A stretch of 64,000 nt of DNA from Rhizobium sp. Q54 (GCA_945889445.1 CAMDBX010000003.1:1-64000), one strand, 5' to 3'. Shown: positions 50,648-60,316, counted from the first letter of the stretch. Numbers and translations are program-made. The notes: a model not told the origin generated them from the sequence alone.

Positions 50648-51714
50648 GACAGGCCTCCAGCAAGCGTTGGCACCTGCAGTGCCTTGAATCCATAGTGGCG
50701 AAGCCAGCGCAGGTCGGCTTCGAAGAAGGCGCGGAGATCGGGGATGCCGTATTTGAGCATGGCGATGCGATCAAGGCCCACGCCGAAGGCCCAGCCCTGA
50801 ACCTTCTCGGGGTCCATGCCGCCTGCGCGGATGACGTTCGGGTGCACCATGCCGGAGCCAAGGATCTCGAGCCACTTGTCGCCGGTGCCGATCTTGATCT
50901 GGCCGCCTTCGCGCGAATACTGGATGTCGACTTCCATCGACGGCTCGGTGAAGGGGAAGTGCGAGGCGCGGAAGCGCATCTTCACGTCATCCACCTCGAA
51001 GAAGGCCTTGCAGAACTCGGTGAGGATCCACTTGAGGTTGGCAAGCGTCGTCGTCTCGTCGATGACGAGGCCCTCAACCTGGTTGAACATCGGGGTGTGC
51101 GTCATGTCGGAGTCGCAGCGGAAAGTGCGGCCGGGAGCGATGATGCGAATGGGTGGCTTCGAGGCCAGCATGGTGCGGATCTGCACCGGGCTCGTATGCG
51201 TGCGCAGCAACATGCGCGAACCGTCAGCCTTCTCGTTGAAGAAGAAGGTATCATGCTCCTGCCGGGCAGGATGCTCCGGCGGAATGTTCAGCGCATCGAA
51301 ATTGTGGAAGTCGTCCTCGATATGCGGGCCTTCGGCCACCGCGAAGCCGAGGTCGCCGAAGATCTGCACCACCTCTTCCCAGACCTGGGAAACCGGATGC
51401 ACGGTGCCCGATGCTTGCGGGCGCGCCGGCAGCGTCACGTCGATCTTTTCCGCGGCGAGGCGGGCCTCGAGGGCCGCGTCCTGCAGTGTCGTCTTGCGTG
51501 CGGACAGCGCGTCCGCGACCTTGTCCTTCAGCACATTGAGCGCGGCACCGGCTTCCTTGCGCTCCTCGGGGCTCATGCTCCCCAAGCCCTTCATGCGCTC
51601 GGAGATCGAGCCCTTCTTGCCGAGCACGGAGACGCGCACCGCCTCGAGCGATGCCTCATCGGTTGCGGCGTCGATCTCGGCCATGATCGACTGTTCGAGG
51701 TTCACGAGACTCAT
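50644..51714 (-). CDS. pheS: Phenylalanine-tRNA ligase alpha subunit
   Basis: The 356-residue catalytic subunit has a helical N-terminal arm that holds tRNA and a class II core: motif 2 around [11 protein letters not shown], a FTEPSMEVD segment and the motif 3 Arg in [17 protein letters not shown] 51714 is chosen because it gives the usual N-terminus; the frame stays open 18 codons upstream. The 105-base gap to rplT contains inverted repeats. Confidence 0.97.
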   Translation of the reverse strand: MSLVNLEQSIMAEIDAATDEASLEAVRVSVLGKKGSISERMKGLGSMSPEERKEAGAALNVLKDKVADALSARKTTLQDAALEARLAAEKIDVTLPARPQASGTVHPVSQVWEEVVQIFGDLGFAVAEGPHIEDDFHNFDALNIPPEHPARQEHDTFFFNEKADGSRMLLRTHTSPVQIRTMLASKPPIRIIAPGRTFRCDSDMTHTPMFNQVEGLVIDETTTLANLKWILTEFCKAFFEVDDVKMRFRASHFPFTEPSMEVDIQYSREGGQIKIGTGDKWLEILGSGMVHPNVIRAGGMDPEKVQGWAFGVGLDRIAMLKYGIPDLRAFFEADLRWLRHYGFKALQVPTLAGGLS

Positions 51715-51740
51715 GGAAGATGTTCCTCTGGAAACGACAT

Positions 51741-51782
51741 GACCGGGCACAGGGTGCCGCAAAGACACACTGTAGCCCGGTC
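51741..51782 (-). promoter_or_regulatory. Inverted repeats in the pheS leader
   Basis: GACCGGGC (51741-51748) and GCCCGGTC (51775-51782) can pair, and an alternative stem GGCAC/GTGCC (51746-51750, 51754-51758) uses some of the same bases. Mutually exclusive stems before pheST are reminiscent of attenuation as in enteric bacteria, but I see no Phe-rich leader peptide. Confidence 0.35.
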
Positions 51783-51819
51783 AAGGCAATCGGAATTCGA
51801 CGTACGCGACAGAGGCCGA

Positions 51820-52176
51820 TTAGGCCTGCGCAGCCTTTGCCTTCTCGACGAGAGCGGCGAAGGCGGCCTGATCATGCACGGCGAGATCGGCGAGGACCTT
51901 GCGGTCGACTTCGATCCCGGCCTTGTCCAGGCCATAGATAAATCGGCCATAGGTCAGGCCGAGTTCACGCGTCGCGGCGTTGATGCGCTGGATCCACAGG
52001 GCGCGGAAGTTGCGCTTCTTTGTGCGACGGTCGCGATAGGCATACTGTTCGGCCTTCTCGACGGCCTGAACGGCGACGCGGAAGATGTTCTTGCGGCGGG
52101 AGAAGTAGCCCTTCGCCTGCTTGATGATCTTCTTGTGAGACTTGCGGGCGACTGTGCCGCCTTTTGAACGTGGCAT
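51820..52176 (-). CDS. rplT: 50S ribosomal protein L20
   Basis: The 118-residue L20 binds 23S rRNA early in assembly. The basic N-terminal tail ([17 protein letters not shown]) and the conserved core [18 protein letters not shown] are unmistakable. It follows rpmI by 18 bases. Confidence 0.98.
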   Translation of the reverse strand: MPRSKGGTVARKSHKKIIKQAKGYFSRRKNIFRVAVQAVEKAEQYAYRDRRTKKRNFRALWIQRINAATRELGLTYGRFIYGLDKAGIEVDRKVLADLAVHDQAAFAALVEKAKAAQA

Positions 52177-52194
52177 TGGTCTGTTTCCTCGGTC

Positions 52195-52398
52195 TTACTT
52201 GGCCAGATAGGGCATGTGGATCTTGACAAGCCGCTCGTCACCCGGTGCCAGCACCATGGTGCCACGCTGGTTGCGGATCTGCTTGTTGGTACGCTTGATC
52301 ATGCCGTGGCGTTTTCCGGCGGCACCTGCCTTGATCTTGCCGGAAGCGGTAACCTTGAACCGCTTCTTGGCCGAGGACTTGGTCTTCATCTTGGGCAT
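52195..52398 (-). CDS. rpmI: 50S ribosomal protein L35
   Basis: The 67-residue L35 starts [13 protein letters not shown] and ends with the basic [11 protein letters not shown] segment. ATG 52398 is fixed by the family N-terminus, with AAGGA 9 bases upstream. Open frame upstream of it is not coding. It is separated from infC by 379 bases, so it probably has its own promoter. Confidence 0.97.
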   Translation of the reverse strand: MPKMKTKSSAKKRFKVTASGKIKAGAAGKRHGMIKRTNKQIRNQRGTMVLAPGDERLVKIHMPYLAK

Positions 52399-52473
52399 TT
52401 TGCTTAATCCTTTCAAAGCGATATAAAGCCGCCATGGCATGCCCTTTACAGGCCAGGCGGCTAGAACGGCCGG

Positions 52474-52502
52474 GTTTAAGCCCAAACGGGCCGGAATTGC
52501 AA
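52474..52502 (-). promoter_or_regulatory. Candidate promoter for rpmI-rplT
   Basis: On the minus strand TTGCAA (52502-52497) and TTAAAC (52479-52474) are separated by 17 bases, about 76 bases before rpmI. The match is moderate. The surrounding 379-base space between infC and rpmI otherwise holds a short opposite-strand reading frame (52603-52686) and a perfect hairpin (52723-52747); I see nothing else in it. Confidence 0.4.
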
Positions 52503-52602
52503 GGGTGGAGGGCTGCCGGGCGCCCCGGTGGTGCCAACCTGTCGTTAGGGCAATTTGGGTAGACCGGAGCGGCTGAACCATCCCGAGGGAGGGAAGCCGT
52601 GC

Positions 52603-52686
52603 ATGCTCGAAGCTCTCCTGCTGTTCACCAGCATCGTCTCGGCCCTTTTCGTGGTCGGCTTCGCCTATCTCACCTCGATGTCCTGA
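52603..52686 (+). CDS. Candidate 27-residue single-helix membrane peptide
   Basis: Between rpmI and infC, on the opposite strand, a frame from ATG 52603 to TGA 52684-52686 encodes 27 residues, nearly all hydrophobic (core [20 protein letters not shown]), as expected for one membrane helix. A very purine-rich ribosome site AGGGAGGG (52586-52593) precedes it by 9 bases. I recognise no family. Expression is unproven, and chance is possible in so short a frame. Confidence 0.45.
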   Translation: MLEALLLFTSIVSALFVVGFAYLTSMS

Positions 52687-52722
52687 GGGGCACCGGCCGG
52701 GCAGCCAACAATCTGAAATGAA

Positions 52723-52747
52723 CATGCCCGGGACGTGCCCGGGCATG
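52723..52747. terminator. Perfect hairpin after infC, possibly bidirectional terminator
   Basis: CATGCCCGGG (52723-52732) and CCCGGGCATG (52738-52747) pair over 10 bases around a 5-base loop. On the minus strand it is 30 bases past the infC stop and followed by TTCATTTC; on the plus strand it is 36 bases past the short membrane-peptide frame. Confidence 0.6.
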
Positions 52748-52777
52748 GTGACTTCAAAAATGGCCGGGCGCTGACGC

Positions 52778-53311
52778 TTAGCGCGGTGCGAGCACCATGA
52801 CGATCTGGCGGCCTTCGAAGCGCGGCTCGGATTCGACCTTGGCGATCTCGACGGTGTCCTTCTTGACGCGGTCGAGGAGTTGCTGGCCGAGTTCCTGGTG
52901 GGCCATTTCGCGGCCTCGGAAGCGGAGCGTGATCTTGACCTTGTCGCCTTCTTCGAAGAAGCGCCTGATGGCCTTCATCTTCACGTCGTAGTCGTGATCG
53001 TCGATCATCGGGCGCATCTTGATCTCCTTGATCTCGATGACCTTCTGCTTCTTGCGGGCCTCGGCGGCCTTCTTCTGTTCCTGGAACTTGAACTTACCGT
53101 AGTCGAGGATCTTGCAGACCGGGGGCTTGGCATCGGGGGAGATCTCGACGAGGTCGAGGCTGGCCTCTTCGGCCATCATGATGGCCTGGCGGATCGGCAC
53201 CACGCCGACATTCTCGCCGGCGGCATCGATCAGGCGCACTTCGCGCGCGTCAATGCGGTTGTTGATCCTGTGTCCTTCTTCCTTTTGCGGGGGGGCGGCT
53301 CCGCGGCTTAT
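52778..53311 (-). CDS. infC: Translation initiation factor IF-3 with a probable AUA start codon
   Basis: The 177-residue IF-3 binds the 30S subunit and checks start-codon pairing. The N-domain ([21 protein letters not shown]), the linker rich in Lys and the C-domain ([23 protein letters not shown]) are typical. An ideal ribosome site AGGAGG (53323-53318) sits 6 bases before ATA 53311-53309, giving a normal-length protein, whereas the in-frame ATGs at 53338 and 53332 lie upstream of that site without one of their own. Rare AUU/AUC/AUA starts are a known autoregulatory device of infC. Confidence 0.9.
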   Translation of the reverse strand: MSRGAAPPQKEEGHRINNRIDAREVRLIDAAGENVGVVPIRQAIMMAEEASLDLVEISPDAKPPVCKILDYGKFKFQEQKKAAEARKKQKVIEIKEIKMRPMIDDHDYDVKMKAIRRFFEEGDKVKITLRFRGREMAHQELGQQLLDRVKKDTVEIAKVESEPRFEGRQIVMVLAPR

Positions 53312-53432
53312 CGACGGCCTCCTGGGTGGCATTGGCAAGTGGTCTTCAGCTCCTGTGTGAGGGGGGCATTCTCAAAGCACCCCCTGGGGTTTGGTTGCGA
53401 CCGCTTTAGACATTGAATGGGGCACCCCAGTC

Positions 53433-53453
53433 AAGCCTTGAAACACAAGGCTT
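53433..53453 (-). promoter_or_regulatory. Hairpin at the end of the kinase gene overlapping a possible infC promoter
   Basis: AAGCCTTG (53433-53440) and CAAGGCTT (53446-53453) form a perfect 8-pair stem directly after the kinase stop. On the minus strand TTGACT, a good -35, begins inside the right arm, with TCTAAA 18 bases further. The site may end the kinase transcript while starting that of infC. Confidence 0.4.
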
Positions 53454-54923
53454 TCAGGCCCGGTTGCGAGCCCCGCGGCGCCCCGGGCGGAGTTCCACCA
53501 CGGCATCCGGCACGACCACATGGAACACCGTGCCCCCGGGCCCGGTTTCGTGGAGCCTGATCTCGCCGCCATGGGCCCGGATCAGCTCGGCCGCGATTGC
53601 CAGACCAAGCCCCACGCCGCCGGGCTTCGCCGCACTCTGGAAAGCCTCGAACAGCCTGGGGCGGACGCGCTCTGGAATGCCTGGGCCATTGTCCTTCACC
53701 ACGATCACCACCACCGCGCCCTCGCGCCAGGAGGAGATGACCACCCGGCCGTCCTGACCGGACTCGCGTGTTTCCAGCGCCTGGATGGCGTTGCGAAGAA
53801 GGTTGGTGAGCACACGGTTCAGGTGCTCGCGATCGGCATCGATGAGGAGCCCCGGCGGCACATGGTTGAACAGCACGACGTGCGAGGAGGCCTGCAGCAC
53901 GGCCGTGTCGATCACTTCGTCGGCGATGTCCTTGAGGGGCAGCCGCTCGCGCATGGGCGGTGCCTCTTCGGCGCGGCCGAACTTCAGCGTCTCGGTGAGG
54001 AACGAGATGGCGCGGTCGAGGCTGACGATGAGCTTCGGTGCGAAGCGCTTCACCGTCGGGTCCTCCGCCATCGCCAACCGGTCGGAGATCACGTTCGCCG
54101 AGGACAGCATGTTGCGAAGGTCGTGGCTGACCTTGGCCACCGCGAGGCCAAGTGCTGCAAGCCGGCTCTTCTGCTGCAGCATGGCGGCGAGCTCCGACTG
54201 CATGTCATGCAGTTCGCGCTCGGCAAGGCCGATCTCGTCACGCCGCGCCGAGGGCGTGATGATGCGCGAGCGGTCCTCCGGGTTCTGGGCGAAGGTAACC
54301 ATGTTGCGGGTGAGCCGCTTCATCGGGTGGATCAGCACCATGTTGAGCGCCAGATAGACCAGGCCCGCGACGATGACCGAAAGCACGACCGAGAGAATGA
54401 AGATGTTGATGCCGTAGCCGATCATCGCCTGGCGCAGCGGCTTCTCGTAGAGCGCCACCTCGATCACGTCGCCCGACATGTTGGGCGGCGTGTCGATGAC
54501 GCCGATCACCCGGTCTTCACTGCCCAGCACGACCGCGAAGGCATCGCCGATGGCAGGGAGCCAGCGCACGTCGCGCAAGTCGTAGGAGGCATCGATCATG
54601 TGGTCGGCCTCGCTCCGGAGCATCAGCTGGCGCTTGTCGCCGCGCGTCAGCGACACGACCAGCACGCCGGCCCCCTTCAGGATCTCGGTGCGGAGGTCGG
54701 CGGAGAGGATACGGTCCGGGGCTGCCTCGGCGGCAAGGGCGGCGATCTCCGCCTGGGCGATGCGGCCCTTCAGCCACTGGATGCGAAAATTGGCGATGGA
54801 GGGCAGGAAGATCAGGATTTCGCCCAGCATGACGAACAGGATGGTCATGACCAGCACCTTGCCGGACAGCCCCTGGAAGAGGCCCGGCGCCTTGTGCCTG
54901 TCGACGTCGCTTTTGCTTGTCAT
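53454..54923 (-). CDS. Orphan sensor histidine kinase
   Basis: The 489-residue kinase has a membrane helix at about 22-44, an extracytoplasmic region of about 120 residues, a second helix at about 169-195, HAMP, a DHp helix with AKVSHDLRNML (His267) and an ATPase domain with DNGPGIPE and GVGLGLAIAAEL. No response regulator lies nearby. It overlaps the flavoprotein gene by 4 bases, so it is the last member of a three-gene operon with that reductase and a VTT-domain membrane protein. The signal sensed is unknown. Confidence 0.92.
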   Translation of the reverse strand: MTSKSDVDRHKAPGLFQGLSGKVLVMTILFVMLGEILIFLPSIANFRIQWLKGRIAQAEIAALAAEAAPDRILSADLRTEILKGAGVLVVSLTRGDKRQLMLRSEADHMIDASYDLRDVRWLPAIGDAFAVVLGSEDRVIGVIDTPPNMSGDVIEVALYEKPLRQAMIGYGINIFILSVVLSVIVAGLVYLALNMVLIHPMKRLTRNMVTFAQNPEDRSRIITPSARRDEIGLAERELHDMQSELAAMLQQKSRLAALGLAVAKVSHDLRNMLSSANVISDRLAMAEDPTVKRFAPKLIVSLDRAISFLTETLKFGRAEEAPPMRERLPLKDIADEVIDTAVLQASSHVVLFNHVPPGLLIDADREHLNRVLTNLLRNAIQALETRESGQDGRVVISSWREGAVVVIVVKDNGPGIPERVRPRLFEAFQSAAKPGGVGLGLAIAAELIRAHGGEIRLHETGPGGTVFHVVVPDAVVELRPGRRGARNRA

Positions 54924-56326
54924 GGTCTGAGACTGCTCACCAGGCCTATTACGCGCCGGACGAGTGGATTGGATGCAAAGCTGGAAAAATAACTCACCGC
55001 TGCCCGCCGCCCGGCCTCGCCGCGCGTCGGATAGGGCAGGACGGATCCCGCCATGGCGCTGATCTTCAGGCCGCGCTCCAGCGCCAGGATCCAGGGCTGG
55101 ATCTGCTCGCCGGCCCCCGGCCCCACGATGCCGGCGCCCAGGATCCGGCCGCGCCTTGTGGTGATGATCTTAACCAGCCCTTGCGGGTGGCCTTCGGCCT
55201 GGGCGCGGTCATTGTCGCGGAAGGGCCAGCGCAGCACCTTGATGCCGTCGCCATGGGCAGCACGCGCCTCCCGCTCGGTGAGGCCCGCCTGGGCGAGTTC
55301 GGGGTCGGTGTAGGTGACATGCGGGATCATGGCGCTGGCGCTGGCGGGGAGCGCGAAGAGGATGTTCCGCAGCACGATGCCGGCCTGGTAGCCCGCCTCG
55401 TGGGTGAAGCGGCCGCCCGCCACGTCGCCCACGGCATGGACCTTCCGGTTGCTGGTCCGGAGGCGCCCGTCGACGGTGATGCCCTTCGCGGTGAAGGCGA
55501 TGCCAGCCTCCGCGAGGCCGAGCCCTTCGACATTGGGCTCGCGGCCGGCGGCGACGAGCAGGTGTGAGCCCGTGACGGTTCTGCCGCCGGCATCGATGGC
55601 GATGCCGCCAGCGGTGCGCGACACGCGCGTGACGGCGGTGGCGGGGAGGAGTTCCACCCCCTCGGCCCGCAACTGGCCGAGAAGCACGCCGGCGAGTTCC
55701 GGATCGTCATGAGCCAGCGGCGTTCCGGCCTCGATCACGGTGACGCGCGCGCCCAGACGCCGGTGCGCCTGCGCCATCTCGAGGCCGATCGGCCCGCCGC
55801 CGATGATGAGAAGATGCGCCGGCAGGACGGTGTTGGCGAACACCGTCTCGTTGGTGAGGAAAGGCACCTCCGCCAGGCCGTCGATGGGCGGCAGGGCCGG
55901 GCGCGAGCCGGTGGCGATGACGATGCGGCGCGCCGTGTAACGCGTGCCCGCAGCCTCGATGGTGCAGGCATCGGTGAAGCGGGCAGCGGCGCGGATGACG
56001 GTGACGCCAAGCGCCTCGAAGCGCTGCTGGCTGTCATGGGGTGCGATTGCCGCGATGGCGCGGCGCACATGCGCCATCACGGCGGCGAAGTCGACCACAG
56101 GCTCCACCGCGGCGATGCCGAAGGGCGCGGCGCTGCGCATCGCCTGCGCCTGCTTCGCCGCGGCGAGCAGCGCCTTGGAGGGCACGCAGCCATAGTTCAG
56201 GCAGTCGCCGCCCATCTCGCCCTTCTCGAAGAGCACCACGCTCCGGCCGAACTGCGCGGCCGCCGCCGCCACTGACAGCCCGCCCGAGCCCGCGCCGATG
56301 ACGGCGATGTCGAAGTGGCGGGTCAT
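54920..56326 (-). CDS. FAD-dependent pyridine nucleotide-disulfide oxidoreductase (mercuric reductase/Lpd-like)
   Basis: The 468-residue class I flavoprotein has FAD-binding VIGAGSGGLSVA, the redox disulfide GGDCLNYGCVPSKAL (C42, C47), an NAD(P) fold with IIGGGPIGLEMA and a dimerisation domain ending in LPYPTRGEAGRRAA. The usual C-terminal His-Glu pair reads YPT..E, with no His, so it is not a classical lipoamide dehydrogenase. MerA's extra cysteines are absent. Pairing with a VTT protein is seen in many bacteria, but the substrate is unknown. The start ATG 56326 overlaps the VTT gene by 4 bases. Confidence 0.85.
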   Translation of the reverse strand: MTRHFDIAVIGAGSGGLSVAAAAAQFGRSVVLFEKGEMGGDCLNYGCVPSKALLAAAKQAQAMRSAAPFGIAAVEPVVDFAAVMAHVRRAIAAIAPHDSQQRFEALGVTVIRAAARFTDACTIEAAGTRYTARRIVIATGSRPALPPIDGLAEVPFLTNETVFANTVLPAHLLIIGGGPIGLEMAQAHRRLGARVTVIEAGTPLAHDDPELAGVLLGQLRAEGVELLPATAVTRVSRTAGGIAIDAGGRTVTGSHLLVAAGREPNVEGLGLAEAGIAFTAKGITVDGRLRTSNRKVHAVGDVAGGRFTHEAGYQAGIVLRNILFALPASASAMIPHVTYTDPELAQAGLTEREARAAHGDGIKVLRWPFRDNDRAQAEGHPQGLVKIITTRRGRILGAGIVGPGAGEQIQPWILALERGLKISAMAGSVLPYPTRGEAGRRAAVSYFSSFASNPLVRRVIGLVSSLRP

Positions 56327-57108
56327 GCCCGGCGTCCCCTCCACCAGCGCAGCAGCAGGGGCAGCAGCGACACGAGGCCCAGTCCGGTGAGGCCCCACAG
56401 CAACTCCGGCGACACCAGGGCCGAGGCGCTGAGCGAAAGGTGGCAGTTGGCAGCACCGTTCTCCGCGGCGCAGAGCTTGAAGGCCATCAGCTGGTCGTCG
56501 ATCACGCCGTCGAGGCCGGACCCGATGAGCGCGAAGGCGAAGGAGGCAGGAATGATGCCGAGCGCCGTGGCTGCGATGAATGTGTTGAGCGGTATGCGGC
56601 TCAAGCCCGCCACGGCATTCACTGCCCAGAAGGGAAACACCGGCGTGAGCCTGAGGAAGAGCAGGAGGCTGAAGGCATTCTCCGCGAAGCCCTTCGACAG
56701 CTTCTGCACGAACGGCCCGGATTTTTCCGCCAGCGCCGCGCCGAAGGACGTCTTGACGATCTCGAAGACGATGGCCGCGCCGACGACCGCCGCAACAATG
56801 GTGGCAGGCGCGCTGAGCGCCCAGCCGAACAGGAAGCCCCCGGCGAGGCTCATCACCCCTGCGCCGGGGATGGAGAGGGCCACCACCGCCACATAGAGCA
56901 GCATGTAGGCAGCCAGCGCCAGCGCCAGGTTGCCCGCCACCCAGGCCCGCAGCCCGTCCCGGTGCTCGGCAAGCGTTGCCAGCGAGAGGTATTGGTGCAG
57001 GCCGAACCCGTAGCCAATCGCCGCCAGCAGAAGCAATGCGAGCAGGGGGAGCCAGCGCCGCAGGTGCAGCGGCCGTGAGGGGTGCGAATGCTGGTCGGTT
57101 GTCATCAT
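56323..57108 (-). CDS. VTT-domain (DedA/TVP38/TMEM64) membrane protein
   Basis: The 261-residue inner-membrane protein has about six helices and the conserved VTT motifs GAGVMSLAGGFLFGW and FLRLTPVFPFWAVNAVAG. Family members are implicated in lipid translocation or membrane homeostasis. ATG 57108 (or 57105) starts it; upstream in-frame codons run into the intergenic promoter region. It is the first gene of the VTT-flavoprotein-kinase operon. Confidence 0.88.
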   Translation of the reverse strand: MMTTDQHSHPSRPLHLRRWLPLLALLLLAAIGYGFGLHQYLSLATLAEHRDGLRAWVAGNLALALAAYMLLYVAVVALSIPGAGVMSLAGGFLFGWALSAPATIVAAVVGAAIVFEIVKTSFGAALAEKSGPFVQKLSKGFAENAFSLLLFLRLTPVFPFWAVNAVAGLSRIPLNTFIAATALGIIPASFAFALIGSGLDGVIDDQLMAFKLCAAENGAANCHLSLSASALVSPELLWGLTGLGLVSLLPLLLRWWRGRRA

Positions 57109-57200
57109 GAGGTTTGCAACCTTGTCGCATGGCGGGCCGCAGCGATAGGGCCTATCACCTCGACGTGAGCAAAGTTCAGGCCCGGTTTTGGGGCCCCTCG

Positions 57201-57228
57201 TTGACTTCTCCGGGCTTTTCCCCCATAA
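57201..57228 (+). promoter_or_regulatory. Predicted promoter of rpmH
   Basis: TTGACT (57201-57206) and CATAAG (57223-57228) with a 16-base spacer, about 110 bases before the rpmH start, in the 229-base divergent region shared with the VTT operon. Confidence 0.5.
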
Positions 57229-57337
57229 GCGCCCTCCAAATTCCCGGAGTGGCTGGAAAGGCCCTTGGGGCATGCCCGAACTACCGGGCCATGTTATTGG
57301 TATCATTGGCTGAAAAGCCTAAATCGGAGTTACGAAC

Positions 57338-57472
57338 GTGAAGCGCACCTACCAGCCGTCCAAGCTCGTCCGCAAGCGCCGCCATGGCTTCCGCGCCCGC
57401 ATGGCGACGGTTGGCGGCCGCAACGTCCTCGCCCGCCGCCGCGCCAAGGGCCGCAAGCGCCTCTCGGCCTAA
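57338..57472 (+). CDS. rpmH: 50S ribosomal protein L34
   Basis: This 44-residue, strongly basic protein begins [17 protein letters not shown] and ends [12 protein letters not shown], exactly the L34 pattern. The start is GTG 57338 with GGAG 8 bases upstream. It leads the conserved rpmH-rnpA-yidC cluster. Confidence 0.98.
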   Translation: MKRTYQPSKLVRKRRHGFRARMATVGGRNVLARRRAKGRKRLSA

Positions 57473-57490
57473 GCGCCGGATCCGTCGAAA

Positions 57491-57847
57491 ATGGAGCGCC
57501 TGAAGCGTCGGCAGGATTTCGTTGCCGCCGCCCGGGCGCTTTATGCTGCAATGCCCGGCATGGTCGTTCAAATGCGCCCCCGGGGTGACGATGCGCTGCC
57601 GCGCGTCGGCTTTACCGCCACCAAGAAGATCGGCAATGCGGTGGTGCGCAACCGCGTGAAGCGCCGGTTGCGCGAACTGGCCCGGCTGCAGCTTTCGAGC
57701 GCGGCCCGTTCCGGCCATGACTATGTCCTGATCGGCCGCGCGTCGTCCTTCGGGCGCGCCTTCCCCGATCTCGAGAAAGACCTCGTCTCTGCCTTGAAAA
57801 GGCTGCACCGCACCGCCCAACTGCCGGCGGACAAGGGAACACCATGA
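57491..57847 (+). CDS. rnpA: Ribonuclease P protein component
   Basis: The 118-residue protein assists the RNase P RNA in trimming tRNA 5-prime ends. The RNR signature NAVVRNRVKRRLRE lies at about 48-61 and RVGFTATKKIG before it. It follows rpmH by 18 bases and overlaps yidC by 4 bases; the small yidD often found between them is absent here. Confidence 0.96.
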   Translation: MERLKRRQDFVAAARALYAAMPGMVVQMRPRGDDALPRVGFTATKKIGNAVVRNRVKRRLRELARLQLSSAARSGHDYVLIGRASSFGRAFPDLEKDLVSALKRLHRTAQLPADKGTP

Positions 57848-59628
57848 ACTTCGAGAACAAGAACTTCATCGCGGCCATCCTGCTGTCGATGGCGATCATC
57901 TTCGGCTGGCAGTATTTCTATGCCGCGCCCCTGCAGAAGAAGCTGACCGCCGAGACCCAGACGGCGGAGACCCAGCCGGGCGCCTCCCAGACAGCGCCCG
58001 CCACCGGCGGCACCGTTCCCGGCGTCGCGACCCAGGCCGCACCCGTGAGTCGCGAGGAGGCCCTCGCCAGGTCGCCGCGCCTGCCGTTCAAGTCCGACTA
58101 CGTCGAGGGTTCGATCAACCTCAAGGGCGCGATGATCGACGACCTGCACCTGCTCAGGTATCGCGAGACCATCGACCCCAAGAGCCCCACCATCACCTTC
58201 CTGTCGCCGTCGGGCACGCCCGGCGCGCTGTTCTCCGAGCAGGGCGTGGTTCCCGCCACCGGCACGACGGCCAAGCTTCCCGATCCGAACACGGTGTGGA
58301 CGGCCCCCGCCGGCGCGGTGCTGAGCGAAGACAACCCCGTGACCCTCACCTGGGACAATGGCGAGGGACTGAAGTTCAGCCGCAAGATCGAACTCAGCGA
58401 CGAATATCTCTTCACCGTCACCCAGATCGTGGAGAACACCACGCAGGCGCCGGTGGCAATGATCCCCTATGCGCGCATCCAGCGCCAGGACACGCCCGTG
58501 GTTTCGGGTTACTGGGTGTTCTTCGAGGGCATGCTGGGCTGGGTCGACGGCGCCCTGCAGGAGATCCACTATTCCGACGTCGCCGAGCAGACCGAGCCTG
58601 ACCGCCGCGACACCAAGGGCGGCTGGGTCGGCTTCACCGACAAGTACTGGGCCGCGGCGATCGTTCCCGACCAGTCCACCCCCGTCACCGCCAGCTTCCT
58701 CCACCAGAAACTCGACGGCCGCGACGTCTACCAGACGGACTACCTGGCCAAGGACGCGATGGTGGTGCAGCCGGGCCAGCAGGCCTCGACCACCGGCCGC
58801 ATCTTCGCCGGCGCCAAGGTGGTGCGCACCATCAACGCCATCGAGAGCCTGCACCAGATCCAGGGCTTCAACTACATGATCGACTGGGGCTGGTTCTACT
58901 TCCTGACCAAGCCCTTCTTCTTCCTGCTCGACTGGATCAAGGGCATCGTCGGCAACTTCGGCATCGCCATCCTCATCGCCACGGTGCTGGTGAAGCTTGC
59001 GGTCTTCCCGCTGGCCAACAAGTCCTACGCTTCGATGAGCAAGATGAAGAAGCTGCAGCCCGAGATGGAGCGGCTCAAGAAGGAATATCCCGAAGACAAG
59101 ATGAAGCAGCAGCAGGAGATGATGGCGCTCTACAAGCGCGAGAAGGTCTCGCCGCTGTCGGGCTGTCTGCCCGTCGTGGTGCAGATCCCGATCTTCTTTG
59201 CGCTGTACAAGGTGATCCTGACCTCGATCGAGCTGCGCCACGCGCCGTTCTTCGGCTGGATACAGGATCTTTCGGCGCCTGATCCGACCAGCCTGTTCAA
59301 CCTTTTCGGCCTCATCCCCTGGACGCCGCCCAGCATGCTGATGATCGGCGTGTGGCCGATCATCATGGGCATCACCATGTGGCTGCAGATGCGCCTCAAC
59401 CCGACGCCGCCGGACCCGGTGCAGGCCAGCCTGTTCAACTGGATGCCGGTGATGTTCACCTTCATGCTCGGCACCTTCCCGGTCGGACTCGTGATCTACT
59501 GGGCCTGGAGCAACACGCTCTCGATCCTGCAGCAGTCCTACATCATGAAGCGCCATGGCGTGGAGATCGACTTCTTCGGCAACGTGAAGAACAGCCTGCC
59601 CTTCCTCAAGAAGAAGGCCACAAGTTGA
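57844..59628 (+). CDS. yidC: Membrane protein insertase YidC
   Basis: The 594-residue insertase has an N-terminal helix (about 8-26), a large periplasmic domain (about 60-340) and the conserved five-helix core with hydrophilic-groove Arg region and the cytoplasmic [19 protein letters not shown] hairpin. It inserts proteins alone or with SecYEG. It overlaps both rnpA and yihA by 4 bases. Confidence 0.97.
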   Translation: MNFENKNFIAAILLSMAIIFGWQYFYAAPLQKKLTAETQTAETQPGASQTAPATGGTVPGVATQAAPVSREEALARSPRLPFKSDYVEGSINLKGAMIDDLHLLRYRETIDPKSPTITFLSPSGTPGALFSEQGVVPATGTTAKLPDPNTVWTAPAGAVLSEDNPVTLTWDNGEGLKFSRKIELSDEYLFTVTQIVENTTQAPVAMIPYARIQRQDTPVVSGYWVFFEGMLGWVDGALQEIHYSDVAEQTEPDRRDTKGGWVGFTDKYWAAAIVPDQSTPVTASFLHQKLDGRDVYQTDYLAKDAMVVQPGQQASTTGRIFAGAKVVRTINAIESLHQIQGFNYMIDWGWFYFLTKPFFFLLDWIKGIVGNFGIAILIATVLVKLAVFPLANKSYASMSKMKKLQPEMERLKKEYPEDKMKQQQEMMALYKREKVSPLSGCLPVVVQIPIFFALYKVILTSIELRHAPFFGWIQDLSAPDPTSLFNLFGLIPWTPPSMLMIGVWPIIMGITMWLQMRLNPTPPDPVQASLFNWMPVMFTFMLGTFPVGLVIYWAWSNTLSILQQSYIMKRHGVEIDFFGNVKNSLPFLKKKATS

Positions 59629-60257
59629 GCGACGCCTTCACCGAAGACCAGATTGACGCGGGCCGCCGTTTGTTCGGCGGCCCGTCCCGTTTCCTGCTGG
59701 GCGTGGCCAAGCTCGAACAGCTTCCCGCCTCGAAGGGCGTGGAGATTGCCTTCGCCGGCCGCTCCAACGTTGGCAAGTCGTCGCTGATCAATGCGCTGAC
59801 CAACGTCAACGGCCTGGCGCGCGCCTCCAACACGCCGGGCCGCACCCGCGAGCTCAACTTCTTCGACGTGAACGAGGCGCTCACCCTCGTCGACATGCCG
59901 GGCTATGGCTATGCCAAGGCGCCCAAGCACGAGGTGAAGGCCTGGCAGTCGGTTCTGCGCGGCTATCTGCGCGGCCGCCCCGGCCTCACCCGCGCCTTCG
60001 TGCTGATCGACAGCCGCCACGGCATCCTCAAGGCCGACGAGGAGATGTTCGACCTTCTCGACGAGGCCGCCGTCACCTACCAGGTGGTGCTGACCAAGAC
60101 CGACAAGATCAAGGCGCCTGAACTCGAGAAGGTGCGCGAGACGGTGGCCGCGGCGATCAAGAAGCACCCCGCAGCCTTCCCGCAGATCCACGCCACCTCC
60201 AGCGACAAGGGATTGGGCATTCCCGAACTCCGCTCCGAGATCGCGGGCCTGCTCTAG
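59625..60257 (+). CDS. yihA: Ribosome biogenesis GTPase YihA/YsxC (EngB)
   Basis: The 210-residue GTPase has the P-loop [10 protein letters not shown], switch and G3 DMPGYGYA and G4 TKTDK motifs; it acts in 50S assembly. The start is TTG 59625, overlapping the yidC stop as TTGA, because no ATG or GTG gives a full N-terminus in this frame. This coupling and the family length support TTG. Confidence 0.93.
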   Translation: MSDAFTEDQIDAGRRLFGGPSRFLLGVAKLEQLPASKGVEIAFAGRSNVGKSSLINALTNVNGLARASNTPGRTRELNFFDVNEALTLVDMPGYGYAKAPKHEVKAWQSVLRGYLRGRPGLTRAFVLIDSRHGILKADEEMFDLLDEAAVTYQVVLTKTDKIKAPELEKVRETVAAAIKKHPAAFPQIHATSSDKGLGIPELRSEIAGLL

Positions 60258-60316
60258 ACCCTTTGAAACCGTAACAATTGTCCTGTAGGACGCTTCGCGA
60301 CTGACGGGGAATCTCC

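Noticed and set aside
57721-59556. 611-codon open frame antisense to yidC
   Set aside because: It is an antisense shadow in a GC-rich gene; composition is His/Gln/Arg/Glu-rich without domains, and the plus strand encodes a clear YidC.
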